IMG/VR virus record: IMGVR_UViG_3300042691_011296
Span: 1-20,861 of that record
DNA: 20,861 nucleotides
Reading direction: 5' to 3' (one strand)
Origin: a virus
Part shown: positions 8,015 through 15,506 of the stretch, in pieces
How positions within the stretch are numbered: position 1 is the stretch's first letter
How the letters are laid out: every line of letters starts with the position of its first letter
Translations under genes and position numbers: made by a program
The notes under the pieces: model-generated
Told to the model about the DNA's origin: nothing
Database searches by the model: none
What the model saw: only the letters and a program-made list of their open reading frames with translations

Positions 8015-10026
8015 TGGGAATAATATCACAACAAGCGTTTACATTCAGGTTAATAGCCGATGGAACTCAATTAGACATATTTGATGATGAAGATATAAAA
8101 GTATCTAATAATGTAACAGGTCTCTTTGATATAGGAGTTTTACCTGCTACATTCACTCGTCAGATATCGGTGCCTGGAACGAAAGTAAACAACGCATTTT
8201 TCGAACATGTTTACGATATTAGTATTGATAACCCTTTTCTATTTGCGACCAATATAAAGGTTCCTGCATACATTGATTTCGATTCTGTATACCTTATCGA
8301 AGGTTACATACAATTGAATAAAGTAAATGTAATTGCAAACAAATATATTGAGTCTTATGAGATTACCTTATATGGTACTCTATCTTCATTTGCTAGAGAT
8401 ACAAACAGATTATACTTAACAGATTTAAGTTCACTATCACAATACAATCACACTTCATCTTACGATAATATTTCAGCAAGTTGGGGTGGTAATTTATTTA
8501 GTGGAGATATAGTTTATCCACTTGCAGATTATGGTAGTGCATATGCATTTACACCAGGTGGTTTTGAATTATTTGGTATGGATGACCAAGATGGTGCATT
8601 GACAATTCAAAACTATAAACCTGCAATCAGAATTAAACCTGTATTAGATGCAATCTTTAACGAAGCAGGATATACATACACTTCATCTTTTATGGCTAAA
8701 CCATTTATCGATGATGTTTATATGATTTGTAATAATTCATTAAGATACCCAGAATATAGTGGTGTTGATTTGGAAACATATGGTAAAATAAAAGTAGGTG
8801 CAATATCAGGTAGTAACATGACTGACATAACTCTTGCATCTGGTAGTTGGACAACTTTGCCATGGTACAATACACTATCTGACCCACAAGACTTTTATAA
8901 TAATGGAGCATATAGAGTTGAGAAAAGAACTAACTTAAAAGGTATATTAAATATAAATATAAATGTAAGTTGTTCGGTAAATAATATGCCAGGTACACTT
9001 TCAGCAAATGGAACATGGCAAATCCGTATGGTAGAGACAGGTAGTTTAACTGCTTATTCAACTCGTGCAATTCAATCTTATATATTATTCTTCGACCAAC
9101 TACAACAAAGTAGAGGTAGCAATGGTATAAATACAACATATCAGTTAGCAACAGAATTTAAACTTGATGATATACCTGTTGGTAATTATTATTTCCAATT
9201 AAGGCAATCTCCAAATAATGCACCACCTACTGCTCAACCATTGGTTAAATTAGACCCAGTTGGAACAACTAAATCATTTTTAGAAATTAAACAAGTTAAC
9301 CAAGCAGCTGATGGTAGAGTTCTGGATATACCTTCGAACATGCCATATGGTACAACGGGTATTAAACAAATTGACTTTATATTAGGATTACAAAAGAAAT
9401 TCAATTTAGTTATTTATCCTAATAAAACTAAATCAAATGAGTTTATAATTGAAACATTTAATGAGTGGTATAGAAGAGGACAGGTAAAAGATTTCAATAA
9501 ATATATTAATTTAGATGACAATATAGAAGTAATTCCTGCAAACAATCTTGCAGTTAATAGATTAAACTTTGGTGATACATTAGATACTGATTATATTTCA
9601 CAACAATTCAGTAAGGAAGCAAATAGAGAATATGGTAAAACATATTACATAGATACGACTAACTTTTATTCACAAGGTGAATTTAATGTTAAGACTACAT
9701 TTGCATCTGACCCATTAGTTAGAATTGCTGGTACTGGATTATCTGGTAGTATTAGTGGTATTAATCCACCAGAAACTACATTCTACGCAGGTAGTTGTAA
9801 GTTTGCATCACAAGCAAATCCAATTTATGTATGTACTTCACCTATTACAATTGATGTATATACATATGATGGAACTTTGACAGAAGGAAATATAATGTTC
9901 TATGATAGTTATGGCCAATCACGTATAACTGGATTTAAGAATTTCCTTCCAAATATTGCAGAAAATATAAGAAATGTTAATCCTATTACGGCAGAGATAG
10001 AAAGTAGTACACCATATAGTTGCTAA
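8014..10026 (+). CDS. Tail hub/baseplate-like protein (N-terminal half of a common larger protein)
   Basis: A 670-residue protein. Its N-terminus (FTFRLIADGTQLDIFDDEDIKVSNNVTGLFDIG, then LPATFTRQISVPGTKVNNAFFEHVYD, then VPAYIDFDSVYLIEGYIQLNKV) follows the scheme seen in large tail proteins of Bacteroidota phages in which a 'LDL..DE.I..' strand is followed by 'G.YS..F.IP.T..N..FF'. Around residues 440-480 is LGLQKKFNLVIYPNKTKSNEFIIETFNEWY, like the hub (gp27-type) domain, then a long beta-rich part. In relatives as I recall them, this region and that of the next gene are one polypeptide. Here they are two genes in different frames 11 bases apart. It probably forms part of the tail tip that holds the fibre and the membrane-contacting hub. 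Confidence 0.65.
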   Translation: MGIISQQAFTFRLIADGTQLDIFDDEDIKVSNNVTGLFDIGVLPATFTRQISVPGTKVNNAFFEHVYDISIDNPFLFATNIKVPAYIDFDSVYLIEGYIQLNKVNVIANKYIESYEITLYGTLSSFARDTNRLYLTDLSSLSQYNHTSSYDNISASWGGNLFSGDIVYPLADYGSAYAFTPGGFELFGMDDQDGALTIQNYKPAIRIKPVLDAIFNEAGYTYTSSFMAKPFIDDVYMICNNSLRYPEYSGVDLETYGKIKVGAISGSNMTDITLASGSWTTLPWYNTLSDPQDFYNNGAYRVEKRTNLKGILNININVSCSVNNMPGTLSANGTWQIRMVETGSLTAYSTRAIQSYILFFDQLQQSRGSNGINTTYQLATEFKLDDIPVGNYYFQLRQSPNNAPPTAQPLVKLDPVGTTKSFLEIKQVNQAADGRVLDIPSNMPYGTTGIKQIDFILGLQKKFNLVIYPNKTKSNEFIIETFNEWYRRGQVKDFNKYINLDDNIEVIPANNLAVNRLNFGDTLDTDYISQQFSKEANREYGKTYYIDTTNFYSQGEFNVKTTFASDPLVRIAGTGLSGSISGINPPETTFYAGSCKFASQANPIYVCTSPITIDVYTYDGTLTEGNIMFYDSYGQSRITGFKNFLPNIAENIRNVNPITAEIESSTPYSC

Positions 10027-10037
10027 AATAAAATATT

Positions 10038-11351
10038 ATGAGTCAAATTATTCCTATATACATACCTACATACATTAGTGACGCAGCTTATTCACCTAGT
10101 AGAGTCTTACCTCGTTTATTCTTTTATAATGGAATGATAGAGTGTGAAACTTATTGGATTGAAAGTGGGTCATTGACCACTTCTGGTGTAACATATCAAC
10201 AAAATGCATTTCCTTATTTTGACAATTATAGTGTAGTAACTGGTAGTTTTCCTACAACTGATTCACTTTCATTACTTTTTAATAATGAGAATGCATCTTA
10301 TGGTCAAATACCTACCGGAAGTTTGTATACTGAATATTGGGAAAAATATGTATCTTTGCTTTATAATCCTAAAACAAGATTAGTCAATTGTTCAGCAATC
10401 ATTCCATTAAAAGATTACTTTGAAATGGAACTTAATGATATTGTAAATTTCCGCGGGAATTATTTTCACCTTCGTGCAATCAATGATTATTCTTTAAAAG
10501 ATGGTTCATGTACTTTACAATTGTTGGGCCCTATTATTTCTGATACATTTAGTAGTGCATTTCCAGAACCTGCACCATTACCAACAGGTAGTAGTGATTT
10601 TGCAACTGCATCAATTAATTTGAATGAATTAAATTCAGGTAGCATATTCATAGATGGGAATATAATTGTATCTGGAAGTCCTTATTATTTTAGTGGTAAC
10701 TTTACACAATATGTGACAGGTGGAGTAGTTGCTAATGTAGTAATGGAAGGTAAAGATGGTGGTTCAACTGCATGGGGTGGATATACAACGGCATCTGCAA
10801 CATTAGCAATTTTAGATAATGGAACACCGGTAACAAGTTCGACACAATATATTTATTCTGGTAGTGGTGATACGGTAATAACATTCCCGACAACATTCAC
10901 AACAGGTCACATAATTACTATATCAGGTAGTACGGCAGTAGTGGGTGACCCTACTCCACCACCAACTGCAAGTTTAACATTTACAGTAAATAATCCTGGA
11001 ACATTCCCTTATCCTGTAACAGCAGGTATGGGTAGTGCAAGTGGAACTCTAATCAATAATACAGGTAATACTATATATGTTTATAGTTGGTTTAATAGTG
11101 GTGGAAATATATCAGGAAATACAGCAAGTGATAGTGCACAATTCTCAGGTGGTAATCCATTGGATATACCATTTACAACTATTTCAGGTAGTGGACAAAC
11201 AGTTTACTCTACCGATTATGAAACGATTATAAGTGATAATACAACAAAATATTGGACTGTAACTAAAAATGATAACCTAACTAGTGGTGCAACTATGAGA
11301 TTAGGATACGCAACAACACCAGGTGGAACGATAACTGCTTTAGCACCATAA
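10038..11351 (+). CDS. Tail hub/baseplate-like protein, second part, with added beta domains
   Basis: A 437-residue protein. Residues ~85-170 (LYTEYWEKYVSLLYNPKTRL, SAIIPLKDYFEMELNDIVNF, RGNYFHLRAINDYSLKDGSCTLQLL) match the block that ends large tail hub proteins of Bacteroidota phages: 'YW..YI..LYN...R', 'L...D...L..ND.I', '.YYL..I.DYSL'. After this come Ser/Gly/Thr-rich stretches (~185-300), a Pro-rich linker near residue 304 (DPTPPPTASL), and a C-terminal domain of ~125 residues with Ig- or lectin-like beta composition. The latter could bind a host surface glycan, which is inference. It starts 11 bases after the previous stop in another frame, so either the hub is naturally made in two pieces or one indel separates two halves. 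Confidence 0.65.
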   Translation: MSQIIPIYIPTYISDAAYSPSRVLPRLFFYNGMIECETYWIESGSLTTSGVTYQQNAFPYFDNYSVVTGSFPTTDSLSLLFNNENASYGQIPTGSLYTEYWEKYVSLLYNPKTRLVNCSAIIPLKDYFEMELNDIVNFRGNYFHLRAINDYSLKDGSCTLQLLGPIISDTFSSAFPEPAPLPTGSSDFATASINLNELNSGSIFIDGNIIVSGSPYYFSGNFTQYVTGGVVANVVMEGKDGGSTAWGGYTTASATLAILDNGTPVTSSTQYIYSGSGDTVITFPTTFTTGHIITISGSTAVVGDPTPPPTASLTFTVNNPGTFPYPVTAGMGSASGTLINNTGNTIYVYSWFNSGGNISGNTASDSAQFSGGNPLDIPFTTISGSGQTVYSTDYETIISDNTTKYWTVTKNDNLTSGATMRLGYATTPGGTITALAP

Positions 11352-11369
11352 CTGATTAATTGAAATAAA

Positions 11370-11385
11370 ATTGTTATTATAATAT
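11370..11385 (+). repeat. 16-bp junction repeat, copy 2 of 3
   Basis: ATTGTTATTATAATAT, identical to the copies at 418-433 and 13302-13317. It lies 18 bases after the stop of the hub-like gene. Its last two bases are the first two of the ATG (11384) of the small ORF ahead of the tape measure gene. Confidence 0.75.
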
Positions 11386-11542
11386 GATAAAGAGTATAAT
11401 AGATTTATTACAAACAAATGAGTTTTACGGAGTAAGTGAAAACGTGAACATAGCAAAAGGCAAATATGCTATACCTTACACATTTAGAGATATAGGTAAA
11501 AATATTAAACGCAGATTATGGCCGATAAAAGAATCAAAGTAA
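11384..11542 (+). CDS. Small 52-residue protein overlapping the tape measure start
   Basis: An ATG at 11384 opens a 52-codon frame reading MIKSIIDLLQTNEFYGVSEN, then VNIAKGKYAIPYTFRDIGKN, then IKRRLWPIKESK, and stops at 11540-11542. It overlaps the first 25 bases of the tape measure gene in another frame. The composition (balanced hydrophobics, Lys/Arg-rich end) looks like a real protein rather than chance translation, and it fills an otherwise empty 166-base gap between tail genes. The start is joined to the 16-bp junction repeat in exactly the way the protease gene start is. I do not recognise a family. Its place just before the tape measure gene is where tail assembly chaperones are coded, but 52 residues is short for one. 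Confidence 0.55.
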   Translation: MIKSIIDLLQTNEFYGVSENVNIAKGKYAIPYTFRDIGKNIKRRLWPIKESK

Positions 11543-13284
11543 AGGTTGATGTTGAAACCAACGCAGCCAATTCAATTGCAGATTTAAAGGCTCTTAAAAA
11601 GGAGTTAAAGAATACTGCGGCAGGTTCTGCTGATTTTAAAAGATTAGTAGGAGAGATTGATGATTTAGAAGATAAACTTAAATCAGCAAAAGGTGCAGCA
11701 GCAGATTGGATTGATTCGTTAGAATCAGCAGGTGGCCCGTTGGGTATGGTTGGTGGTGCTTTGAATAAATTAAAAGTATCAACACAATCATTCGGTGCTG
11801 CATTAAAAGCAACAGGTATTGGTTTAATCGTTTCTCTATTAGGAGGATTTGCAGCTGCTCTTTCAAAGTCGGATAGTACGATGAAAAAGTTCGAACCAAT
11901 CTTAATTGGATTTGAACAAATTTTGAATGGTGTATTAGGTGCATTACAACCACTTATAGATGGATTTATTGAGTTAGCACAGGATGTAATGCCGTATGTA
12001 ACAAAAGCATTTAAGGTAGTTTATTCAGCAGTAACCGCAGTATTTCAATCATTAGGTAAGTTAGGAAGTGCAGTTGTAAAATTATTCAAAGGAGATTTCA
12101 AAGGTGCATGGGAAGATGCTAAATCATCAGTAACAGGATTTAGTGATAACTACGATACAGCAGTTCAAAGATTTGAGAAAGGTCAAAAACAAATGACTAA
12201 AACTCAGAAAGAAAATCTTAAAGAACAAAAGAAAGATAGAGACGAAGCTGCGGAAGAAGCAAAGAGAAAGAGAGAAGAGGAATTAAAAGAATTAATGGAT
12301 GGTCAGAAAGAAGCATTTTTAGAATTACTTTCTGAAAGAGAAGCAGAAGAATATAAAGTTAATGAACATTATTCTAGATTATTATTTCTTGCAACTAAAT
12401 ATGGTGAAGATACAACTCAATTAAAAGCAGCACAAGCTGATGCGTTAAAAGAAATTGATGATAAGTATCTTGCTAAACAAAAAGAGTTAGATGAAAAGGA
12501 AAAAGAAAAGAGATTAAAGGATGCAGAAGAGTTTGCTAAATTCTCATTGGAACAATACGAAAAGATTAAGAAATTAGATGAGGAGAGAAAGGATTCAGCA
12601 TTTAAAACAAACCAAGCGGTATCACAATCATGGGTTGATTTAGGTAATAATATTGGAAATATATTTGGTTCATTGATAAATGTATTTGAACAAGGTTCAG
12701 CTATGGCAAAAGCATTTGGTATTGCACAAGTTGCAATCAATGCTGCATCATCTATTGGACAGATATTAGTAAATGCAAGAGCTGCACAATTTGAATACGA
12801 TAAAGCAATTGCAAGTGGTAACGCTGCAATCTTAATGGCAATACCAAAATTAGTAAATCCAATTACTGCACCATTAGGTATAGCAGAAGCAGCAGCAGGT
12901 AAAGCAGCAGTTGCAGGTGGTATCGCTGGAAAGGCTGCATTGAAGGTAAATACTAATTTACAAATTGCAGCAGTCGGTGTATCATCGGCAGCACAAATCG
13001 CAGCAATCTTATCAGCAGGTAAAAGTAAATCAGCAGGAGCAAGTGGGGGTGGTGGAAGTGCATCAGCTGCGGGTGGTGGAGCAATACCAAATGCACCAAC
13101 AGTTGCACCTACTGCGGCACCAGTAATACAAAGTGGACAGGGTATAAATGCAACTGCACAAATAGGTGAAACTATATCAGCTGCACAAAAACCTATACGC
13201 GCATATGTAATTTCAGGTGACATAACCAGTCAACAAGCATTAGATAGAAGAACGAATAGAGCTGCAACATTTAGTGCAGGGTAA
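11518..13284 (+). CDS. Tape measure protein
   Basis: A 588-residue protein with the usual layout of a tail tape measure. An N-terminal helical region (ADLKALKKELKNTAAGSADF, LVGEIDDLEDKLKSAKG) is followed by a hydrophobic stretch at residues ~96-116 (LKATGIGLIVSLLGGFAAAL). A second amphipathic part follows (FIELAQDVMPYVTKAFKVVY, SLGKLGSAVVKLFKGDFKGAW). Next is a long charged coiled coil (~215-375) dense in Glu, Lys and Asp, then an Ala/Gly-rich hydrophobic region (~395-510) and a low-complexity end with Gly and Pro. It sets tail length and helps DNA entry. Using the general rule of about 0.15 nm per residue, a tail of roughly 85-90 nm would be expected (inference). It is placed after the hub genes rather than before the Dit gene, a reversed order. 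Confidence 0.82.
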   Translation: MADKRIKVKVDVETNAANSIADLKALKKELKNTAAGSADFKRLVGEIDDLEDKLKSAKGAAADWIDSLESAGGPLGMVGGALNKLKVSTQSFGAALKATGIGLIVSLLGGFAAALSKSDSTMKKFEPILIGFEQILNGVLGALQPLIDGFIELAQDVMPYVTKAFKVVYSAVTAVFQSLGKLGSAVVKLFKGDFKGAWEDAKSSVTGFSDNYDTAVQRFEKGQKQMTKTQKENLKEQKKDRDEAAEEAKRKREEELKELMDGQKEAFLELLSEREAEEYKVNEHYSRLLFLATKYGEDTTQLKAAQADALKEIDDKYLAKQKELDEKEKEKRLKDAEEFAKFSLEQYEKIKKLDEERKDSAFKTNQAVSQSWVDLGNNIGNIFGSLINVFEQGSAMAKAFGIAQVAINAASSIGQILVNARAAQFEYDKAIASGNAAILMAIPKLVNPITAPLGIAEAAAGKAAVAGGIAGKAALKVNTNLQIAAVGVSSAAQIAAILSAGKSKSAGASGGGGSASAAGGGAIPNAPTVAPTAAPVIQSGQGINATAQIGETISAAQKPIRAYVISGDITSQQALDRRTNRAATFSAG

Positions 13285-13301
13285 TCATTTTTAAACAATT
13301 T

Positions 13302-13317
13302 ATTGTTATTATAATAT
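13302..13317 (+). repeat. 16-bp junction repeat, copy 3 of 3
   Basis: ATTGTTATTATAATAT, identical to copies at 418-433 and 11370-11385. It lies 17 bases after the tape measure stop. Its last two bases are the first two of the protease start codon (13316), so a promoter -10 role alone would not deliver a transcript that includes this start. Confidence 0.75.
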
Positions 13318-14359
13318 GGAAAAGATATTCGAATTATTAGTTGAAGATGAAACAGATTTTATAAGTGCTATATCACTTGTAGAAATGCCGGCAATTGAAG
13401 AACCATTTCTTTATTTTAATAATGAAGAAATCAAATTTTCAAAAATTGAAACGGAAAAGCGCATGCTTATAGGGCCCGTTCTTATACCCGAGAAACACAT
13501 TTTACGTTTAGAGGCAGATGGAACACCATATAAAGTTTATTTTTCTAAAAAAACAGTAGCTAAACTTGCACAGAATTATCTTAAAAATAAGCTAACAGAT
13601 TCTGCAACGCTTGAACATGGTGATAAAAAAATCAAAGGGGTTCATTTAGTAGAGAGTTGGATTAAAGAAAGTAAACTAGATAAAGCAAACAGTTACGGAA
13701 TGGGTTCTTTGCCTGAAGGAACTTGGATGGGAATGTTTTATATAGATGAAACACCTGATGGTGAGAAAATTTGGAATGATTATATCAAAACAGGAAAAGT
13801 CAAAGGATTTTCAGTCGAGGCATTAGTGACACATAAATTAATTAAAGCTTCTCAACATTATTTAGATAAAGATATAAATGATTTAAATGAAGAAGAAGCA
13901 AATATATTTCTTGGCCAAATCAAAGCAATCATTAAAAAAGATAAAAGATTTAAAAAAAAAGAGAGAATAGAGTTTGAAACATATAATGATTACGGAGAAG
14001 GTATTCGTAACAATGCTAAAAAAGGTATTGAGTTAAACGAAAAAAATGGTAATAAATGTGCCACACAGACCGGTAAGGTTAGGGCACAACAGATTGCCAA
14101 AGGTGAAAATCTTTCAGTTGAAACTATAAAAAGAATGCACAGCTATTTAAGTAGAGCAGAAACCTATTATGACGAAACTGATATGAATGCATGTGGAACT
14201 ATATCTTATTTATTATGGGGTGGTAAAGCTGCATTAAGTTGGAGTAGAAATAAATTGAGAGAATTAGGATTATTAGAAGAAGCCGAAGCAAACCCACAGG
14301 TGACATCAAGTTACCCAGGCCAGGTTGCAAGTGGTAGTGTTGCACCAGCATTAAAGTAA
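13316..14359 (+). CDS. XkdF-like prohead protease with a C-terminal accessory domain
   Basis: A 347-residue protein. The N-terminus MEKIFELLVEDETDFISAIS, then LVEMPAIEEPFLYF, is the opening of XkdF-like proteases. The core follows: LIGPVLIPEKHILRL (51-65), YKVYFSKKTVAKLAQNYL (72-89), TLEHGDKKIKGVHLVESW (98-115), YGMGSLPEGTWMGMF (127-141) and GKVKGFSVEAL (160-170). By analogy with HK97-type proteases, His101 and Ser166 are the catalytic candidates. It would cut scaffold and capsid proteins during maturation. Residues ~226-322 are a separate domain (GIRNNAKKGIELNEKNGNKC, IKRMHSYLSRAETYYD, CGTISYLLWGGKAALSWSRN) that I know from many Bacteroidota phage proteases; its function is not established. 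The start is fixed by the family N-terminus although the 16-bp repeat overlaps it. A protease this far from capsid genes is unusual. Confidence 0.85.
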   Translation: MEKIFELLVEDETDFISAISLVEMPAIEEPFLYFNNEEIKFSKIETEKRMLIGPVLIPEKHILRLEADGTPYKVYFSKKTVAKLAQNYLKNKLTDSATLEHGDKKIKGVHLVESWIKESKLDKANSYGMGSLPEGTWMGMFYIDETPDGEKIWNDYIKTGKVKGFSVEALVTHKLIKASQHYLDKDINDLNEEEANIFLGQIKAIIKKDKRFKKKERIEFETYNDYGEGIRNNAKKGIELNEKNGNKCATQTGKVRAQQIAKGENLSVETIKRMHSYLSRAETYYDETDMNACGTISYLLWGGKAALSWSRNKLRELGLLEEAEANPQVTSSYPGQVASGSVAPALK

Positions 14360-14360
14360 T

Positions 14361-14684
14361 ATGAATCAAAGTACATACATAAAGAATATAGAAAAGTTTG
14401 CATTACCATCTAAACCATTGAGTGAATTTAAATCAATGCTTAAAAGAAGTTCAGCAGGTAATCCTATGTTTGTAAAATGGAGAACTGCAATACCACCAAC
14501 ACATAGAGCATCTTATGAAATGTATTGGGGGGAGTTTTATAGTAATTCTGACCAAAGTGTTACAAAAAAACAAGAAGGTATGGTTAATTTAGTTGCTCCT
14601 ACTACAATAGAAGGATGGAGAACTCTAACATACGACAACATCAGTTCATTTAGATTTGAAGGAAAAACATACACAATAAATTAA
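14361..14684 (+). CDS. Hypothetical protein, 107 residues
   Basis: A 107-residue basic protein that starts 1 base after the protease stop (TAATATG). It reads MNQSTYIKNIEKFALPSKPL, a helical middle (FKSMLKRSSAGNPMFVKWRT), an aromatic segment HRASYEMYWGEFYSN, and a beta-looking end WRTLTYDNISSFRFEGKTYTIN. The last 22 residues look like a small SH3-like or barrel strand pair, as found at the ends of several small phage proteins, but I do not recognise a named family. The tight spacing puts it in the same operon as the protease, so a virion or assembly role is likely. Nothing in the sequence shows an enzymatic motif. Confidence 0.7.
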   Translation: MNQSTYIKNIEKFALPSKPLSEFKSMLKRSSAGNPMFVKWRTAIPPTHRASYEMYWGEFYSNSDQSVTKKQEGMVNLVAPTTIEGWRTLTYDNISSFRFEGKTYTIN

Positions 14685-14689
14685 AGATT

Positions 14690-15007
14690 ATGCCAGTAAA
14701 TGTAAAAAAAGGTGAGAGTGAAAGTGATTTCATTTCCCGTTGTATAGGTGAAGAAGTTGGTGCAGGATATGAACAATCTCAAGCAGCAGCTATATGTTAT
14801 TCATATTGGGACAAAGATAATATGTCAAAGATAACTGACACTACATCAAAAGTGATGGCTAGTATTAATTTCAATACAAAGTATAGAGGAATTAATTTAC
14901 TTGCAGAAGCAGGTGAAGACCCCTGCTGGAACGGTTACACCCAATACGGGACAAAGACCGATGAATCTGGCAGAGAAGTGCCAAATTGTATTCCTGACGA
15001 AAAATAA
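14690..15007 (+). CDS. Small two-module protein of Bacteroidota phages
   Basis: A 105-residue protein made of two recognisable modules. Residues ~1-42 (KKGESESDFISRCIGEEVGA, then EQSQAAAICYSYWDK) match a short Cys-containing helix-turn module 'F(I/V)SRC(I/M)...G....QA.AICY..W' found in many Bacteroidota phage proteins. Residues ~77-105 (DPCWNGYTQYGTKTDESGRE followed by VPNCIPDEK) match a second module 'PC..GY...G.K...GR.VPNC.P'. Each module holds two cysteines, which suggests metal binding or a disulfide. The modules often occur at the C-terminus of prohead proteases or next to them, so presence in this operon is expected. No function has been settled. It starts 5 bases after the previous stop. 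Confidence 0.72.
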   Translation: MPVNVKKGESESDFISRCIGEEVGAGYEQSQAAAICYSYWDKDNMSKITDTTSKVMASINFNTKYRGINLLAEAGEDPCWNGYTQYGTKTDESGREVPNCIPDEK

Positions 15008-15011
15008 AAAA

Positions 15012-15206
15012 ATGATACATTTATTTCGTAAAGAGAAGTTCGATACCAATCTATATGATTTGGAATTGAAGGTTGAATCACAGCAAAAACAAATAATAGA
15101 ATTAAGGGAATTGGTTTTAGAGTTATCTAAACAAATAAATTCACTTCAAATAGAAATTGATTATTTAGTAAATAACAAATATAGTGGGTATGGCAAAAGT
15201 ATCTAA
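15012..15206 (+). CDS. Small coiled-coil protein, 64 residues
   Basis: The ATG at 15012, 4 bases after the previous stop, opens a 64-residue frame MIHLFRKEKFDTNLYDLELK, then VESQQKQIIELRELVLELSK, then QINSLQIEIDYLV. From about residue 15 to 55 it has heptad spacing of Leu, Ile and Val, so it is almost certainly one long coiled-coil helix. The frame is also open further upstream (to 14901), but that part overlaps the previous gene and reads unlike a protein, so 15012 is preferred. The stop overlaps the start of the next gene by 17 bases in another frame. Function unknown; a small oligomeric assembly factor or spacer is possible. Confidence 0.68.
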   Translation: MIHLFRKEKFDTNLYDLELKVESQQKQIIELRELVLELSKQINSLQIEIDYLVNNKYSGYGKSI

Positions 15207-15324
15207 ATCAAATAGTAACAAGGTTAGCTTCGGGGTAAGAAAATCAGGTCAACCAGGTGGTAAGAAGTCTTACAATAAACATACACCTCGTCCTAAACCA
15301 TACAGGTCACAAGGTCGTAGTTAA
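15190..15324 (+). CDS. Small basic protein of Bacteroidota phages, 44 residues
   Basis: An ATG at 15190 starts a 44-residue, highly basic, Gly/Ser/Lys-rich frame: MAKVSKSNSNKVSFGVRKSG, QPGGKKSYNK, HTPRPKPYRSQGRS. Tiny proteins with the plan 'K.SFG.RKSG...KSY....PRPK.Y.GQGR' recur in Bacteroidota phage genomes close to structural genes, so I regard this as real despite its size. It has no hydrophobic core and is probably disordered. A nucleic-acid-binding or virion-associated role is inference from its charge. It overlaps the coiled-coil gene by 17 bases and is the last gene of the rightward structural block. Confidence 0.75.
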   Translation: MAKVSKSNSNKVSFGVRKSGQPGGKKSYNKHTPRPKPYRSQGRS

Positions 15325-15429
15325 AAATAGGTTACAACCTAATTTTAAGACTGCTTCCTGACACTCAAATACAATATTGGTATGTATATATCAAATCGGA
15401 GAATATACGGAAAATAACAAACAAAAAAG

Positions 15430-15460
15430 ACCCGAGCCATTTACGACTCGGGTTTGTTGT
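15430..15460. terminator. Bidirectional terminator between convergent blocks
   Basis: A 7-bp perfect stem (ACCCGAG at 15430-15436 with CTCGGGT at 15447-15453) closes a 10-base loop. On the plus strand it runs into TTTGTTGTT. On the minus strand it runs into six T. It lies between the last rightward gene (ends 15324) and the last leftward gene (ends 15507), so it can stop transcription from both sides. Confidence 0.8.
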
Positions 15461-15506
15461 TAGAATGACAGTAACTAACAACCAGTTATGAGAACAAACA
15501 AAATTT

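Noticed and set aside
12417-13223. Long open frame on the minus strand opposite the tape measure gene
   Set aside because: It is rich in Ala, Pro, Ile and Cys as expected from reading an Ala-rich gene backwards; it has no recognisable domain and the plus-strand gene is certain.
14901-15011. Longer N-terminus for the coiled-coil gene starting at 14901
   Set aside because: This part overlaps the upstream gene, reads unlike a protein, and a better ATG lies at 15012 right after the upstream stop.
15325-15506. tRNA or other RNA gene between the convergent blocks
   Set aside because: No cloverleaf or TTCGA-type arm was seen; only a small TAGGT/ACCTA hairpin near 15328 and the terminator at 15430.
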